Below, piece by piece: positions 35,653 to 45,371 of a stretch of 64,000 nucleotides of DNA (the first letter of the stretch is position 1; every line of letters begins with the position of its first letter). The notes beneath the pieces are model-generated. The model searched no databases and was not told where the DNA came from. It saw only the letters and a list, made by a program, of their open reading frames with translations. The translations under genes were made by a program, and so were the position numbers. The stretch comes from CAWAHD01 sp963781785 (GTDB taxonomy: Bacteria > Planctomycetota > Planctomycetia > Isosphaerales > Isosphaeraceae): positions 5,394,001 through 5,458,000 of the forward strand of contig CAWAHD010000002.1 in NCBI GenBank assembly GCA_963781785.1, written 5' to 3'.

Positions 35653-37002
35653 TCAATAGATCCACGGTTCACGCTGTGCGCGCGTGAGGTAGCGGTTGGC
35701 CTCGGGATCGTTGACGAATTCTTCTTTCATCGGGTCGAATTTCAGGTCGCGCGTCAGCCACATGCAGATGTTGGCGGCGTGGACCGTGCCCATCGAGTGG
35801 TGCATGACGTCCGGGCTGGCCACGGCGGTCTGGCGCGACTTGACGCAATCGAAGAAATTCCGGTAGTGATTCATGGGCCGCTGCGTGCGGTCCATGTAGT
35901 CGGCGAGCAGTTTTTCGCCGCATTCCAGCAGGCCGGGCGACGAGACCTCGGGCTTCTTGTAGCCGTCGGCGCAGGACACCCAGCCGTCGGTCCCCTCGAA
36001 CCGCATGCCGCAGGACCCGTGCCAGTACTTGTCGCCGCGCGACAGGATCATCTTCACGCCGTTGGCGAACTTGGTGACCATGCCGTCGCCGCTGTCGTTC
36101 TTGACGTAGTGATATTCGACGGCCGAGGTCGAAAGCGCGTTGATTCCAGCCTGCGACTGCGCAAAGGTGTGGGCGCCCCATTCGCCGATGCAGCTCGTGT
36201 GGAAGTCGTAATGGTTGCGCCAGCCGCCCTTGACGTAGGTCGAGTTATACGGGCGCCACGGGCAGGGTCCGAGCCAGGCATCCCAGTCGACTTCTTCCTT
36301 GGACGGCTGGGGCTCTTCGGGGAGCCACTCGTGGCTCATCTCGGCGGCGTCCCAGGGGGCGATATGGGCGTAAACCGTGTGCACTTGCCCGAGCTGCCCC
36401 GAGCGCGCCAGCTCGATGGCGGTCACGAACGGGCCCTCGCTCAGGCGCTGGGTGCCCGTCTGGTAGATCCGGCCGTACCGCCGGGCCGTGTCGATGACGT
36501 TCCGTCCCTCGGCGATCGTCATGCACGATGGTTTCTCGGAATAGACGTCCTTGCCGGCCCGCATGGCCATGCACGCAGCCAGGGAATGCCAGCGGTCTCC
36601 CGTGGCGATCAACACAGCGTCGATGTCGGGGCGAGTGGCCAGAAACTCGCGCATCTCGGGATACATCTGGCAGTCGGAGTTGCCGTACTTCTTGTCGGCG
36701 ATCTGCTTGATGGCTTCGCGGCGGACCTTGCGTGCGTCGCAGATGGCGACGAACTGAACGTCTTTCTCGCGAAGCATCCATTTGAGGTCGTATTCGCCGC
36801 GGCCGCCCAGGCCGATCGCGCCGAGCACGATGCGCTCGCTGGGGGCGGTCGCGCCATCCTTGCCCAGCGCAGAGGCCGGAATGATCGTGGGCGCCAGGCA
36901 GGCCGCCCCCGCCACGGCGGCGGTCTTCAGATAGTCGCGCCGGGTCAGATTGCCGTCCGTCTGCGGTGTGCCGCTGGCCGTTTCTGCGTCGATTCGAGAC
37001 AT
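35653..37002 (-). CDS. Tat-exported Gfo/Idh/MocA-family oxidoreductase
   Basis: A 449-residue protein with a Tat signal (LTRRDYLKTAAVAGAACLAP). The Rossmann start is VLGAIGLGGRGEYDLKWM, followed by VQFVAICDARKVRREA, DIDAVLIATGDRWHSLAA and the family signature DVYSEKPSCMTIAEG, whose Glu-Lys-Pro holds the catalytic lysine. The C-terminal part (WDAWLGPCPWRPYNSTYVKG, MVTKFANGVKMILSRG) is the alpha/beta domain typical of planctomycete paralogues. It is an NAD(P)-dependent sugar or inositol oxidoreductase, exported folded with cofactor. It is the first gene of the probable three-gene operon. Confidence 0.92.
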   Translation of the reverse strand: MSRIDAETASGTPQTDGNLTRRDYLKTAAVAGAACLAPTIIPASALGKDGATAPSERIVLGAIGLGGRGEYDLKWMLREKDVQFVAICDARKVRREAIKQIADKKYGNSDCQMYPEMREFLATRPDIDAVLIATGDRWHSLAACMAMRAGKDVYSEKPSCMTIAEGRNVIDTARRYGRIYQTGTQRLSEGPFVTAIELARSGQLGQVHTVYAHIAPWDAAEMSHEWLPEEPQPSKEEVDWDAWLGPCPWRPYNSTYVKGGWRNHYDFHTSCIGEWGAHTFAQSQAGINALSTSAVEYHYVKNDSGDGMVTKFANGVKMILSRGDKYWHGSCGMRFEGTDGWVSCADGYKKPEVSSPGLLECGEKLLADYMDRTQRPMNHYRNFFDCVKSRQTAVASPDVMHHSMGTVHAANICMWLTRDLKFDPMKEEFVNDPEANRYLTRAQREPWIY

Positions 37003-37234
37003 CGGATTGTCTCCGTGATGATCGGACTCGGGATTCTATCAGGGCGCGGGCACCCGGCTCATGGAAAAAAGCGGGAGCCCGCCACGGTGGGGGCAGGTTT
37101 CGGCTCCGCGGGCGTGCACGAGGCCAGCGGGAGCGATAGCGGAGAATGCGACTCTTCCCTTGGACTGTAATGGTCTTTTGGCCCGGGAACAAGAGCCTGG
37201 TGGTCGAATCGCGATTCTTCCACAGCCTGGCGGC

Positions 37235-37966
37235 TCACGGGGTTTCGGCCTTGTGGCGAATGATGACCCCCTCTTGCAGGTAGACGGTCGACTCGGCAAT
37301 GTCGATCGTGTGGTCGGCGATTCGCTCGAGGTGGCGGCCGGTGCTCATCAACTGGAGCCAGGCGTCGAGCTGATCGGGGCGCTCGCGAATCGAGTCCTTG
37401 AGCTCGGCGCGCAGCCGGCGATACTCGCGATCGATCGACTGGATGCCGGCAATGAGGGCACGAGCGCGCGCAGCGTCGCGGCCGGCCAGGGCCTCATAGC
37501 TTTCGGACACCTGAGCGAGGGAGGCGCGGGCGAGTGACTGAAGCCGCTCGGGAACAGCCACGGCATCGGGCTTCCTGGCCAGCTTGCGAATCCGCCGCGC
37601 GATCCGCGCAGCCAGATCGGCGATCCGTTCCCAGTCGCGACTGACCTTGAGGATGGTCGCCAACCGCCGCAGGTCGGAGGCGACCGGCTCGAACAGAGCG
37701 AGGACTCGCAGGCATTCCTGTTCGATCCGGACCTCGGCGGAATTGGAGTCTTTCTCCAGTTGCTTGACTTCGGGCACGACCTCGAATCGGCCCTCGCACA
37801 GGACGGCGACGCTCTTGGCCAGGGAGCCAACGACCGAACGCCCCATGGCCAGGAACTCTTCCCACAGGGCGTCTTGGTCGCGGAGGGCGTGCCGGAACGC
37901 AGGCGGTGCTGTCGTGACGGCCATCGCGTCGCCAGTTTGCTCTCGCGGGCTGCTTTGCTCGGTCAC
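37235..37966 (-). CDS. phoU: PhoU-family phosphate-signalling protein
   Basis: I choose the GTG at 37966 because GGGAGG lies seven bases upstream; the ATG at 38038 has no comparable site. The 243-residue protein is two three-helix PhoU bundles: QDALWEEFLAMGRSVVGSLA, then VRIEQECLRVLALFEPVASD, RRLATILKVSRDWERIADLA, and in the second half MSTGRHLERIADHTIDIAES. The E/D-rich metal-binding patches ERIADLA and ERIADHT are intact. PhoU represses PhoR/PhoB signalling and moderates phosphate uptake. No pst or phoB/R genes are nearby, so it is a stand-alone copy. Confidence 0.9.
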   Translation of the reverse strand: MTEQSSPREQTGDAMAVTTAPPAFRHALRDQDALWEEFLAMGRSVVGSLAKSVAVLCEGRFEVVPEVKQLEKDSNSAEVRIEQECLRVLALFEPVASDLRRLATILKVSRDWERIADLAARIARRIRKLARKPDAVAVPERLQSLARASLAQVSESYEALAGRDAARARALIAGIQSIDREYRRLRAELKDSIRERPDQLDAWLQLMSTGRHLERIADHTIDIAESTVYLQEGVIIRHKAETP

Positions 37967-38081
37967 GGTCGGCCTCCCTGGCAGCTTGGCCGGATCGCCG
38001 GCCGGTGAGCTGAAGTCTCGTCCCCGTATTGTTCGCAAGTTGTGGCAATGAATTCAAGGACAGAACCATGCCCGACGGTGC

Positions 38082-38240
38082 TCATCCGGAACCGGTACGT
38101 TGACGCAGCTCGTCCGGCGATTCGCAGGTTTCGGCCAGCTCGTGCTGCCAATAAGCGCTGTCGGGGCCTGGGCTTGCCAAGCGGACGTAATCATCCCAAA
38201 ATCGCCCAACGTCATTGAGTGCATAAAGAGGCCGCCAGGG
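38082..38240 (-). CDS. Possible small or remnant protein
   Basis: The minus strand from about 38240 to the stop at 38082 reads LYALNDVGRFWDDYVRLASP and AYWQHELAETCESPDEL, with ordinary protein composition unlike the Arg/Ser-rich noise of other frames. No clear start codon or ribosome site is visible; the frame stays open into the glycosyltransferase gene on the other strand. It may be a short gene ahead of PhoU or the end of a lost one. Confidence 0.3.
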   Translation of the reverse strand, partial: PWRPLYALNDVGRFWDDYVRLASPGPDSAYWQHELAETCESPDELRQRTGSG

Positions 38241-38329
38241 AACCGGCCCTTCGATCGACCGAGGCTCGGAGTGGGAACACGGGCGCAAGGCCGGCGTTGG
38301 GCGCACGAGCTCGAGATGGGAAGTCGACG

Positions 38330-39520
38330 GTGATTGAATCGGAATTGAGGCAGCCGCCGCCTGTTTCGTCGTCACTTGCCTCATTGCGGGTGGCGCTCTT
38401 GTTCGACCTGGATAACTGCCACGGTCCCACGGGGGTGACGCGTCACGCGCTTGCGCAGATCGAGCGGCTGGGTCAGCGGCCGGGGATCAAGCTTTGCGTG
38501 GTCACGGGCCGGATGAGCCAGCCCGACGGGCTGGCCTACTGGGAAACACTCGAGGGCCGCTGGCGGCGCGAGCTTCCGCTGCGGACCCGAGACATCCTGC
38601 GATGGTGGCGGATCAAACCGTGGCCGCCGATCGAGTGGTGGACCGGTCCGATCGACTGGGTCTACTGCCCGGCCGAGCTCTTCGTGGCGAGTCGCCGCGC
38701 CCGGCGGGCAGTGACCAGCCACGACGTCTGGCAGACCCTTCAATTCGAGACACCGAGGAAGCGCGAGCGGCTGGGCCAAATCTTCGATCGGGCCGATTTG
38801 ATCCTTTCGGTCTCGCACTTCAATTCGCACAAGCTCGCGGACGCGTTTCCCTCGTGCCGGGACCGCGTGGCGTACGTGCCCAACGGGGCGGACGACCTGT
38901 TCTTCGAGCCAGCCAGTCCGAGCGAGCGAAGAAGGGTGCGCCAGGATCTCGGGCTGCCGGAGGGGGTTCCCTACCTGCTCTCGGTGGCCAATTTTCAGGC
39001 GCGAAAAAACCTGCCGCGGCTGATTCACGCTGCAGCCAGGCTTCCGGAGGTCGCTGCCGGCGACCTGGCTCTCGTCTTGATCGGCACCGGCCAGCCCGAC
39101 GAGGCGCAGGTGGTCGGCGACGCCGCCGCCGCACTCGGGCGGCGGGCCCTGTTCCGGATGCCGGGGTACCGCCAGGGAACAGCGCTTCGTGCGGCCTATG
39201 CCGAGGCCACAGCCCTGGTATTTCCCTCACTCTGCGAGAGCTTCGGCATCCCGGCGGTCGAGGCAATGGCCCAGGGGCTGCCCGTGGCACTGGCCGACTC
39301 GACGGCTCTTCCCGAAATCGGCGCCGAGGCCGGATGGTACTTCGACCCGGCCGACGAAGAAGCCATCACGGCGTGCTTGCGCCGCATGCTTGACGACTCG
39401 TCCGAACGATCGCGGCGGAGTACGCTGGGTCGAGCCATTGCCGCCCTGTATCGCTGGCAAGCCGCCAACGACCTCCTTGTCGAGGCCCTTCGGAGGGGGG
39501 CGGGCAGGCAAAATCCATGA
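38330..39520 (+). CDS. GT4-type glycosyltransferase
   Basis: The likely start is GTG 38330 (VIESELRQPPP) with GGGAAG upstream; a longer start at 38219 would overlap the promoter. The GT-B fold shows an N-terminal domain (RVALLFDLDNCHGPTGVTRH) and a C-terminal nucleotide-sugar domain: VAYVPNGADDLFF, YLLSVANFQARKNLPRLIHA, and ALVFPSLCESFGIPAVEAMA with the E-x7-E motif of GT4 retaining enzymes. It transfers an unknown sugar, probably for surface polysaccharide, in the cytoplasm. About 396 residues, normal length. Transcribed divergently from PhoU. Confidence 0.88.
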   Translation: MIESELRQPPPVSSSLASLRVALLFDLDNCHGPTGVTRHALAQIERLGQRPGIKLCVVTGRMSQPDGLAYWETLEGRWRRELPLRTRDILRWWRIKPWPPIEWWTGPIDWVYCPAELFVASRRARRAVTSHDVWQTLQFETPRKRERLGQIFDRADLILSVSHFNSHKLADAFPSCRDRVAYVPNGADDLFFEPASPSERRRVRQDLGLPEGVPYLLSVANFQARKNLPRLIHAAARLPEVAAGDLALVLIGTGQPDEAQVVGDAAAALGRRALFRMPGYRQGTALRAAYAEATALVFPSLCESFGIPAVEAMAQGLPVALADSTALPEIGAEAGWYFDPADEEAITACLRRMLDDSSERSRRSTLGRAIAALYRWQAANDLLVEALRRGAGRQNP

Positions 39521-39555
39521 GCTGTCTGAAGACCGTGTCCACGGTGTCGCCGTGA

Positions 39556-40167
39556 TCATTGGGTCGCCGCATGAACACGTCGGGACAGCAGTCCGCCGAT
39601 GATTGCGGCGATCAAGGCAAGGAGCGAATGACCAATCCTCACAAAGTTTTCGGCGGTGCCGATTCCTGTCAGCGAGGGTCCGGCCAGCATGTTCGGGAAC
39701 CATCCTTGCTTCCCCGTTGGCTTCAATCCAGCAACCGCTGTCACGTCCGCGAACGTGCCGTTGCCGTTGTTGTGATAGAGATTGGACAATTGCGCGTTGT
39801 TGACGACATAGAGGTCCATTGATCCGTCGTTGTCGTAATCGAAGGTCGCGAGTCCGGCTGGCGCAGACCGGCTCACCTTGGTGTTGAGGAAAGCAAGGGT
39901 TTTGGTCGTGATCAGCCTGGGCTCGATCGACGGCATGAGGACAAGCCCCAGGTAGATCCAGCCGAACAAGGCGAAACCGATCCAGAATGCCCGCCTCGAC
40001 TCCTTGCGATGGACGGAAAGCAACATCGAGAAGAGCAGGATCGCAAGTGTTGCCGTGAAGAGTCCGCTGTCCCAGAGGTCGGTCGACTCCCTCAACGCAG
40101 CCAAGCCGATTCCGAGGAATAGGACGATCAGCAGCAAGGTGCCGATGTGGAAACGAAAGCGCTTCAT
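39556..40167 (-). CDS. Small membrane protein with partial FG-GAP/VCBS segment, multicopy family
   Basis: 203 residues: MKRFRFHIGTLLLIVLFLGI then two more helices (DSGLFTATLAILLFSMLL, FWIGFALFGWIYLGLVLMP), a soluble part containing a calcium-loop FG-GAP/VCBS repeat (TFDYDNDGSMDLYVVNN, NNGNGTFADVTAVAGL), and a final helix (GHSLLALIAAIIGGLLSRR). The N-terminal 100 residues are paralogous to the fragment at 50740-51010. I associate this membrane family with Isosphaeraceae, where the middle part varies; its function is unknown. Convergent with the glycosyltransferase, 35 bases apart. Confidence 0.7.
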   Translation of the reverse strand: MKRFRFHIGTLLLIVLFLGIGLAALRESTDLWDSGLFTATLAILLFSMLLSVHRKESRRAFWIGFALFGWIYLGLVLMPSIEPRLITTKTLAFLNTKVSRSAPAGLATFDYDNDGSMDLYVVNNAQLSNLYHNNGNGTFADVTAVAGLKPTGKQGWFPNMLAGPSLTGIGTAENFVRIGHSLLALIAAIIGGLLSRRVHAATQ

Positions 40168-40242
40168 GGCATGCTCTCGGAATTGTTGAAAAATCGTCCG
40201 CCAGATACGATCTTAATCGCACCTTCAATCCTGGGAAATGCC

Positions 40243-41280
40243 ATGCAGCGGATCGCGGCTCTGATCATTCTGCTCTTCCAAGGTGTCGTCCACGCTCAAT
40301 GGACGCCCCAGGCCAGCGGGACCAAGGCACGACTCCGCGGTCTCAGCGTCGCGGACTCGAAAGTCGTCTGGGCCAGCGGCAGCCAGGGGACCGTGCTCTT
40401 GACCACCGACGGTGGGGCCACGTGGCGACCGAGGACTGTCCCCGATGCGTCAGCCCTCGACTTTCGGGACGTTCATGCCGTCGATCGCCGGATGGCGTAT
40501 CTGCTCTCCATTGGTGAAGGAGATCGGTCTCGCATCTTCAAGACGATCGACGGCGGCGAGTCGTGGACGTTGCAGTTCACGAATCGCGACCCGAAGGGCT
40601 TTCTGGATGCGTTCGCATTCTGGGACGCGGATCATGGCATCGCCGTGGGAGATCCCGTGGAGGGCCGATTTACGATCCTGGCCACCGACGACGGTGGCAG
40701 GAACTGGAAACGAGATCTGGTTGAAAGCATGCCCGCGGCGCTGCCTGGCGAGGGCGCATTCGCCGCCAGCGGGACTTGCCTGGTGATCGAGGGGCAGCGG
40801 AATGCGTGGTTCGGGACAGGAGGAGCGAGGGTGTCGCGGATCTTTCGCTCAACCGACCGGGGCCAGACCTGGACCGTGCATCAGACGCCGATTCGCGCGG
40901 GTACGGCCTCCTCGGGCGTCTTCTCGCTGTGTTTCCGGGATGCCGATCACGGCGTTGCTGTGGGCGGGGATTACAAGCAGCCCGACCAGACCGATCGGAT
41001 CGTCGCCAAAACGGCAGATGGCGGCCGCACCTGGAGCTTGATCAAGGGTCCAGAGCCACGGGGTTATCGATCCGCAGTGGCTTATGTGCCGGGAACGGCC
41101 AGGCCGGCCCTGGTCGCCGTGGGTCCCACCGGGTCGGACTACTCGACCGACGACGGGGAATCGTGGCTGCCGCTCGGCAAGATCGGGTTTGATTCAGTCG
41201 GCGTCGCAGGTCCGGATGCAAGTTGGGCCGCCGGGGAGGATGGGACGATTTCCAGGCTCAGCCGCGCGATCAAGCCTTAG
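40243..41280 (+). CDS. Secreted BNR/Ycf48-like beta-propeller protein
   Basis: Start at ATG 40243 after GGGAAATGCC. Signal peptide MQRIAALIILLFQGVVHAQW. The 345-residue protein is a run of BNR (Asp-box) repeats: TVLLTTDGGATWRPRTVP, RIFKTIDGGESWTLQFT, FTILATDDGGRNWKRDLV, RIFRSTDRGQTWTVHQT, RIVAKTADGGRTWSLIKG and SDYSTDDGESWLPLG. The order and length resemble the Ycf48/HCF136 photosystem assembly family, which is widespread in non-photosynthetic bacteria as 'glycosyl hydrolase-like' propellers. No sialidase catalytic residues are evident. Likely a periplasmic binding protein. Confidence 0.82.
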   Translation: MQRIAALIILLFQGVVHAQWTPQASGTKARLRGLSVADSKVVWASGSQGTVLLTTDGGATWRPRTVPDASALDFRDVHAVDRRMAYLLSIGEGDRSRIFKTIDGGESWTLQFTNRDPKGFLDAFAFWDADHGIAVGDPVEGRFTILATDDGGRNWKRDLVESMPAALPGEGAFAASGTCLVIEGQRNAWFGTGGARVSRIFRSTDRGQTWTVHQTPIRAGTASSGVFSLCFRDADHGVAVGGDYKQPDQTDRIVAKTADGGRTWSLIKGPEPRGYRSAVAYVPGTARPALVAVGPTGSDYSTDDGESWLPLGKIGFDSVGVAGPDASWAAGEDGTISRLSRAIKP

Positions 41281-41308
41281 CGACGCGCAGAGCCGCTCCC
41301 CAAAACTG

Positions 41309-41668
41309 TCACAAGCGGTGCGGGTCGGGGCTATCCAGCCAGTCGTCCCACACACCCGACGTGCCTGACGGTGAGGACCGGAATCCTCCGACTAGCCGCC
41401 GCGCGATCGTCCCAAGCCAGAGGGAACCCAACGGCATGAGATAAAGCACGGCAGCACTGCCCCAGACGACCAGCGTCACGAAGGGAATGAGCCAAAGCAA
41501 ATACGGGAAGGATATGCCGTTATAGGTCAACAGTGCGTAATCGAAGAACACTTCCATGGCGATAATCAGGTTCGCCACAGCGGCTCCACGCACATACGGC
41601 CACGGCGAAGCGGCAGGTATCGCGCCCTTTCGAGCGTTCTTGCCGTCGATCGATTTTGAGAGTGCCAT
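41309..41668 (-). CDS. Small two-helix membrane protein of unknown function
   Basis: 119 residues: a charged N-terminus (MALSKSIDGKNARKG), then helices AAVANLIIAMEVFFDYALL and YLLWLIPFVTLVVWGSAAVLY plus a short third hydrophobic piece (LMPLGSLWLGTIARRLVG). Composition and start are convincing, but I recognise no family. It converges with the BNR gene with 28 bases between stops and is divergent from guaC. Confidence 0.65.
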   Translation of the reverse strand: MALSKSIDGKNARKGAIPAASPWPYVRGAAVANLIIAMEVFFDYALLTYNGISFPYLLWLIPFVTLVVWGSAAVLYLMPLGSLWLGTIARRLVGGFRSSPSGTSGVWDDWLDSPDPHRL

Positions 41669-41855
41669 GGCCCTGGTCCTGGTGTGTTGGATGTGCCAAT
41701 ACTCTCAGCATAGGCTGATCGCCCTGAGAGCGAAAGAAGCGTCCGGTCGCTGATTTCCACACGCTGGAGACCATGCCCAATTCGCGCGAGTTCCGCTAGA
41801 ATGCATGCGGGAGCCCCGCTTTCCCGGATTGTGGCGCTTGCGGAGGTCGCCGGCC

Positions 41856-42899
41856 ATGCGGATTGACAACGACCGGAAGCTCGATTTCGACGACGTGCTG
41901 ATCCGTCCCAAGCGATCCGAAGCGCCGAGCCGGGCGACCGTTGTCCTGGAGCGGGAATACCGGTTCCTGAACAGCGGCGCAACCTGGAAGGGAATCCCGA
42001 TCGTCGCGTCCAACATGGATACCGTGGGCACGATGGCGATGGCCAAGGCGCTCGGCCCCGCGATGATGACCTGTCTCCACCGGTATTATCCCGAGGACAA
42101 GCTGATCGATTTCTTCAGCAAGGACGTCCATCGCGGCTGCGCGTTCTTTACCCTGGGAATTAAGGACGACGAGTTCGAGAAGCTGAGGACGGTCAAATCG
42201 AAGGCGGACTTGCGGTTTGTTTGCGTTGATGCGGCCAACGGCTACACCAAGTACTTCGTGGATCGGGTCAAGCGGATCAGGGAAACATTCCCGGACCTGA
42301 CCATCATGGCGGGCAATGTGGCCACTCCCGATATGGTGCAGGAGCTTCTGATCTCCGGAGCTGCCGACATTGTCAAGATCGGGATCGGTCCCGGGAGCGT
42401 CTGCACGACCCGGATGATGACCGGCGTGGGTTACCCCCAGCTTTCGGCGATCATCGAGTGCGCCGACGCGGCCCACGGGCTGCGCGGTCACGTCTGTGCC
42501 GACGGCGGCTGCCGCACGCCCGGAGACGTGGTCAAGGCATTTGCCGCCGGCGCCGACTTCGTGATGCTCGGCGGCATGCTCGCCGGACACGACGAGTGCG
42601 AGGGGGAGTGGGTTCATAAGGACGATAAGCGGGTCGAGATGGCGTTCTACGGCATGTCGAGCCAGAAGGCGCTCGACAAGTACGCCGGAGGTCGACGGGA
42701 TTATCGGGCCAGCGAAGGCAGGGAGGCCATGGTTCCTTACAAGGGTCCCGTCAAGGAGACGATCCAGGGGATCACAGGAGGTATCCGGAGCGCCTGCGCC
42801 TACGTCGGAGCGACCCGCTTGAAAGACCTGTCCAAATGCACGACCTTCGTGATCTGCCAGAGACCCCAGGGCGCCGTTTTCGGCGGTCCGGCGCTGTGA
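41856..42899 (+). CDS. guaC: GMP reductase
   Basis: Start at ATG 41856, with GGAGG 9-13 bases upstream; an ATG-like start at 41805 would add a non-conserved leader. The 347-residue TIM barrel is colinear with GMP reductase: LDFDDVLIRPKR, IPIVASNMDTVGTMAMAKAL, FVCVDAANGYTKYFVDRV, IMAGNVATPDMVQELL, the active-site loop IGIGPGSVCTTR with Cys183, VCADGGCRTPGDVVKAF, and YKGPVKETIQGITGGIRSAC. No CBS domains are present, which separates it from IMP dehydrogenase. It reduces GMP to IMP with NADPH in purine salvage. Confidence 0.95.
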   Translation: MRIDNDRKLDFDDVLIRPKRSEAPSRATVVLEREYRFLNSGATWKGIPIVASNMDTVGTMAMAKALGPAMMTCLHRYYPEDKLIDFFSKDVHRGCAFFTLGIKDDEFEKLRTVKSKADLRFVCVDAANGYTKYFVDRVKRIRETFPDLTIMAGNVATPDMVQELLISGAADIVKIGIGPGSVCTTRMMTGVGYPQLSAIIECADAAHGLRGHVCADGGCRTPGDVVKAFAAGADFVMLGGMLAGHDECEGEWVHKDDKRVEMAFYGMSSQKALDKYAGGRRDYRASEGREAMVPYKGPVKETIQGITGGIRSACAYVGATRLKDLSKCTTFVICQRPQGAVFGGPAL

Positions 42900-42912
42900 C
42901 GCTGCCGGGAAG

Positions 42913-44546
42913 TCACCGCCCCAGGCACCAGTCGGGCGGGTGGATGTAGCCGAGGGCGTCGAAGGTGCAGCGCGGCTTTGCGGGTATACTTGTGCGTCGG
43001 TCGGAGGGCTCCCGGCCGGCGCATCCCGCGTGTTCGAGGGAACTCCTTGGAACCGATTCGATGTGGCCCTGCGAGGTCGGAGTGGCCGGCGTACTGAGCC
43101 CATCGGTCAAGAGCATGCCGCCGATTTCAACCTCCGCCTTCCGCAGCTCGAAGAGCGATTGAACGAAATCCTTGTTCAGATCAACGTAAGTTCGCTGGGC
43201 AACCAGCACCTGGGGCCACGCTGCCCGCCGATGGCGAAAGTTCGCTGACTGCAACTCATACGCGCGCCGCGCCATGGGCAGGGTCTCGTTCCGGAAGTCC
43301 TCCACCGATTGACGTGCGTCGTTGTAGCGGGTGGAAACGTCGGCCAGGCGTTGCCGCAGCAAGAGCGCCACCCGCTCGTATTCGGCTTGGTCCCGCGCGA
43401 GGTCGGCCTGCGCCTCTCTGACGGTTCCCTGGTTTCGGTTGAAAATCGGCAACGGTATGCTCACCTGAACGCCTGCGGTTGTCAGGTTGTTGAACTCGTA
43501 GTTGCGGCCGACGACGGCCTGGACTGTGACGTTTGGAATCGGCTGGACCTGCTCGCGCCTGACCATGATCTCGCTACGGCGAATCTCGGACACGGCCGCC
43601 TGAATCTCCGGGCTGCGATGGAGCAAGTCTGCCAGCGTGGCCTCGAAATCGAGTGGCGATCCCGTCGCGTCGAGCGGCCGGTCGTCCAGGACGGTCGGTC
43701 GCAGCTCAGGGGCGCCGACCAGGGAGACGAGGTTCTCCCAGTTTCCTCGATAATGGTTCTCCGCGTTCCGGAGCGCCACGCGAGCCCGGCGAGCCTCAAC
43801 CTTGGCCTGGAGCAGATCGGGCTCGTTGGCTTGGCCGACGTTCACCAGTCCGTCGGTCGTCCGCACGGCGTCGTCGTTGAGCCGGGCCAGTTCGCCGCAG
43901 ATTTGAAGCAGCCGTTGGGCGGCAAGGACGTCGAAGAAGCGGACGCGGACACCATCGAGCACGCGGAGAGCCTGCGCCTCGGCTTGCCAGCGGGCGGCGT
44001 TGGCTTCCTCAGCGAATTTGGCGCGGCTGAGCCGGAGTTTACCGCCAGTGACGATCTCTTGCTGGACGAAGCCACCCACGAGCTCGCCAGGCGTTCCTCG
44101 GCCTCTGGTCGTGATCCCCGAGGCAGTGGGTGTTACTTCGCCGAGCGTCCCGATTTGCTCCTGCACGTATCCGATGGTCGGATTGGGATAGAGACCGGCC
44201 TGGAAGTGACCGATTCATCGTCGCATCGACCTGGGCAGCGGCCTGTCTGAGGGTCGGGTTGCGCTCGCATTGCGATCCGCTCGAAGTCGGCCAGTCGTGG
44301 TGCGGCCACGGCCGTGGCTGGGACCGGACGCGGCAGCGGGGGCACCGCCGATTCCCTCATCGCCGGGGGCAGCGCGGGTGACGTCAAGGGGTCCGCGTGC
44401 GGGTTATGAACCGATGGATCTTAGGGCGGCTGAAGTTGCGTCGCCCTTTGAACCCGAGCCTCCTGTGCGCGAACCTCTCCCCAATCCCCGTATGCGAGTA
44501 CCAGTCCGGCCAGCGCCACCTTGAGCTCACAACGCCACGTTCTCAC
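42913..44546 (-). pseudogene. TolC-family outer-membrane efflux protein, N-terminus interrupted
   Basis: The intact frame from 44166 down to 42913 holds both halves of a TolC-like protein: FVQQEIVTGGKLRLSRAKFA, LNDDAVRTTDGLVNVGQANE, then VQVSIPLPIFNRNQGTVREA and ETLPMARRAYELQSANFRH. Upstream, QAGLYPNPTIGYVQ, ERNPTLRQAAAQVDATM and PRLADFERIAM lie in other frames, separated by one-base shifts at about 44205 and 44262. A signal peptide (VRTWRCELKVALAGLVLAYG) can be read from GTG 44546, which has AGGAGG eight bases upstream, but an in-frame TAA at 44421-44423 interrupts it. Function: the outer-membrane channel of an RND or ABC efflux system, although no pump genes are adjacent. Confidence 0.72.
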
Positions 44547-44659
44547 CCCCAAGTCCTCCTTGCCCGGCACGCTGAGCCCGACGCGCCGGCTACCGATGGT
44601 ATCGGCATTTCGCGTAGTCCGAATTTCGCCGGGTTGCGCGAATTTCCCGATTTTCCCTG

Positions 44660-44960
44660 CTCGCGCCCTTTTGACAATGAGGTAAGCGACGCTGAGTTCC
44701 ACCCCCATGACGATCAGCTCGAGAGTCGCGAACGGAGTGGCCACTCGGTGCAACAAATTGAAACCGACCGAGGTGATACCCAAGTCCAGCGGTGGCCCGA
44801 GACGTCGTCAGCCGAGCGTCAGCAGGCTTTGTAAAGAGATAACCCCGGCTTGCCAATTCCTCAAACAGGGCGACTCCGGACCATCTCCAGAGCGCCATTC
44901 GGAAGAGATCACCGACCCTGGGCTCCGGCCCGGCGGCCATCCGCCAGTTTCCTGACACGG
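44660..44960 (-). pseudogene. Remnant of a CPBP-family (CAAX-like) intramembrane protease
   Basis: The minus strand carries GVALFEELASRGYLF (44870-44825), the EExxxR motif of CPBP/Abi intramembrane proteases. About 33 codons later, in another frame, comes NLLHRVATPFATLELIVMG then VELSVAYLIVK (44775-44670), matching the second motif (FGLLH, AT, LAxAY). The spacing fits the family. The N-terminal membrane helices are absent or unrecognisable and no good start is visible, so this is a truncated, frame-disrupted remnant. It lies just upstream of the TolC gene. Confidence 0.5.
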
Positions 44961-45371
44961 AGGCGGTCGGTAGTTCATGATGGAGGCCGAGAAGCGGGGG
45001 CGCCGCTCTCAGCGAACTTGGCGGATGCACCAGTTGCATTGCCTCTCCCGCTATGAAGCTTGTTCTTCTCTTGCATACGCCCTCAGGGTATGTGATCATA
45101 TCGCGTGGCCGGAAAACCGGTGCCAGGGCGGTGGCGGCCACCTCGCAAGCAGATTGCAATCGGGCCCATCACCGACCGTGCCGGTCGCTCTGGAACCCCA
45201 ACGCAACAGGCGACTGGCGTTCCTGTACGCACATCAGCGTTCCGTTTGTTGCGCCAACTTTGGTCCGCGGGCGATGTCTTCCGGGCTGTTACAACGACTC
45301 CGCGCTCGAAATGAGCCGGCACCGATTCACACTCGTCTGTCAAACCCAGTAGAGCGAGAGGGCCATTGCGA
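44961..45371. other. Intergenic region without recognised content
   Basis: About 410 bases between the protease remnant and the proline-rich gene. Short frames on both strands have noise-like composition, and I see no repeat, RNA gene or clear promoter. Confidence 0.35.

Noticed and set aside
41856..42899. IMP dehydrogenase
   Set aside because: No CBS domains, length 347 and GMP-reductase-type motifs around the catalytic cysteine point to GMP reductase.
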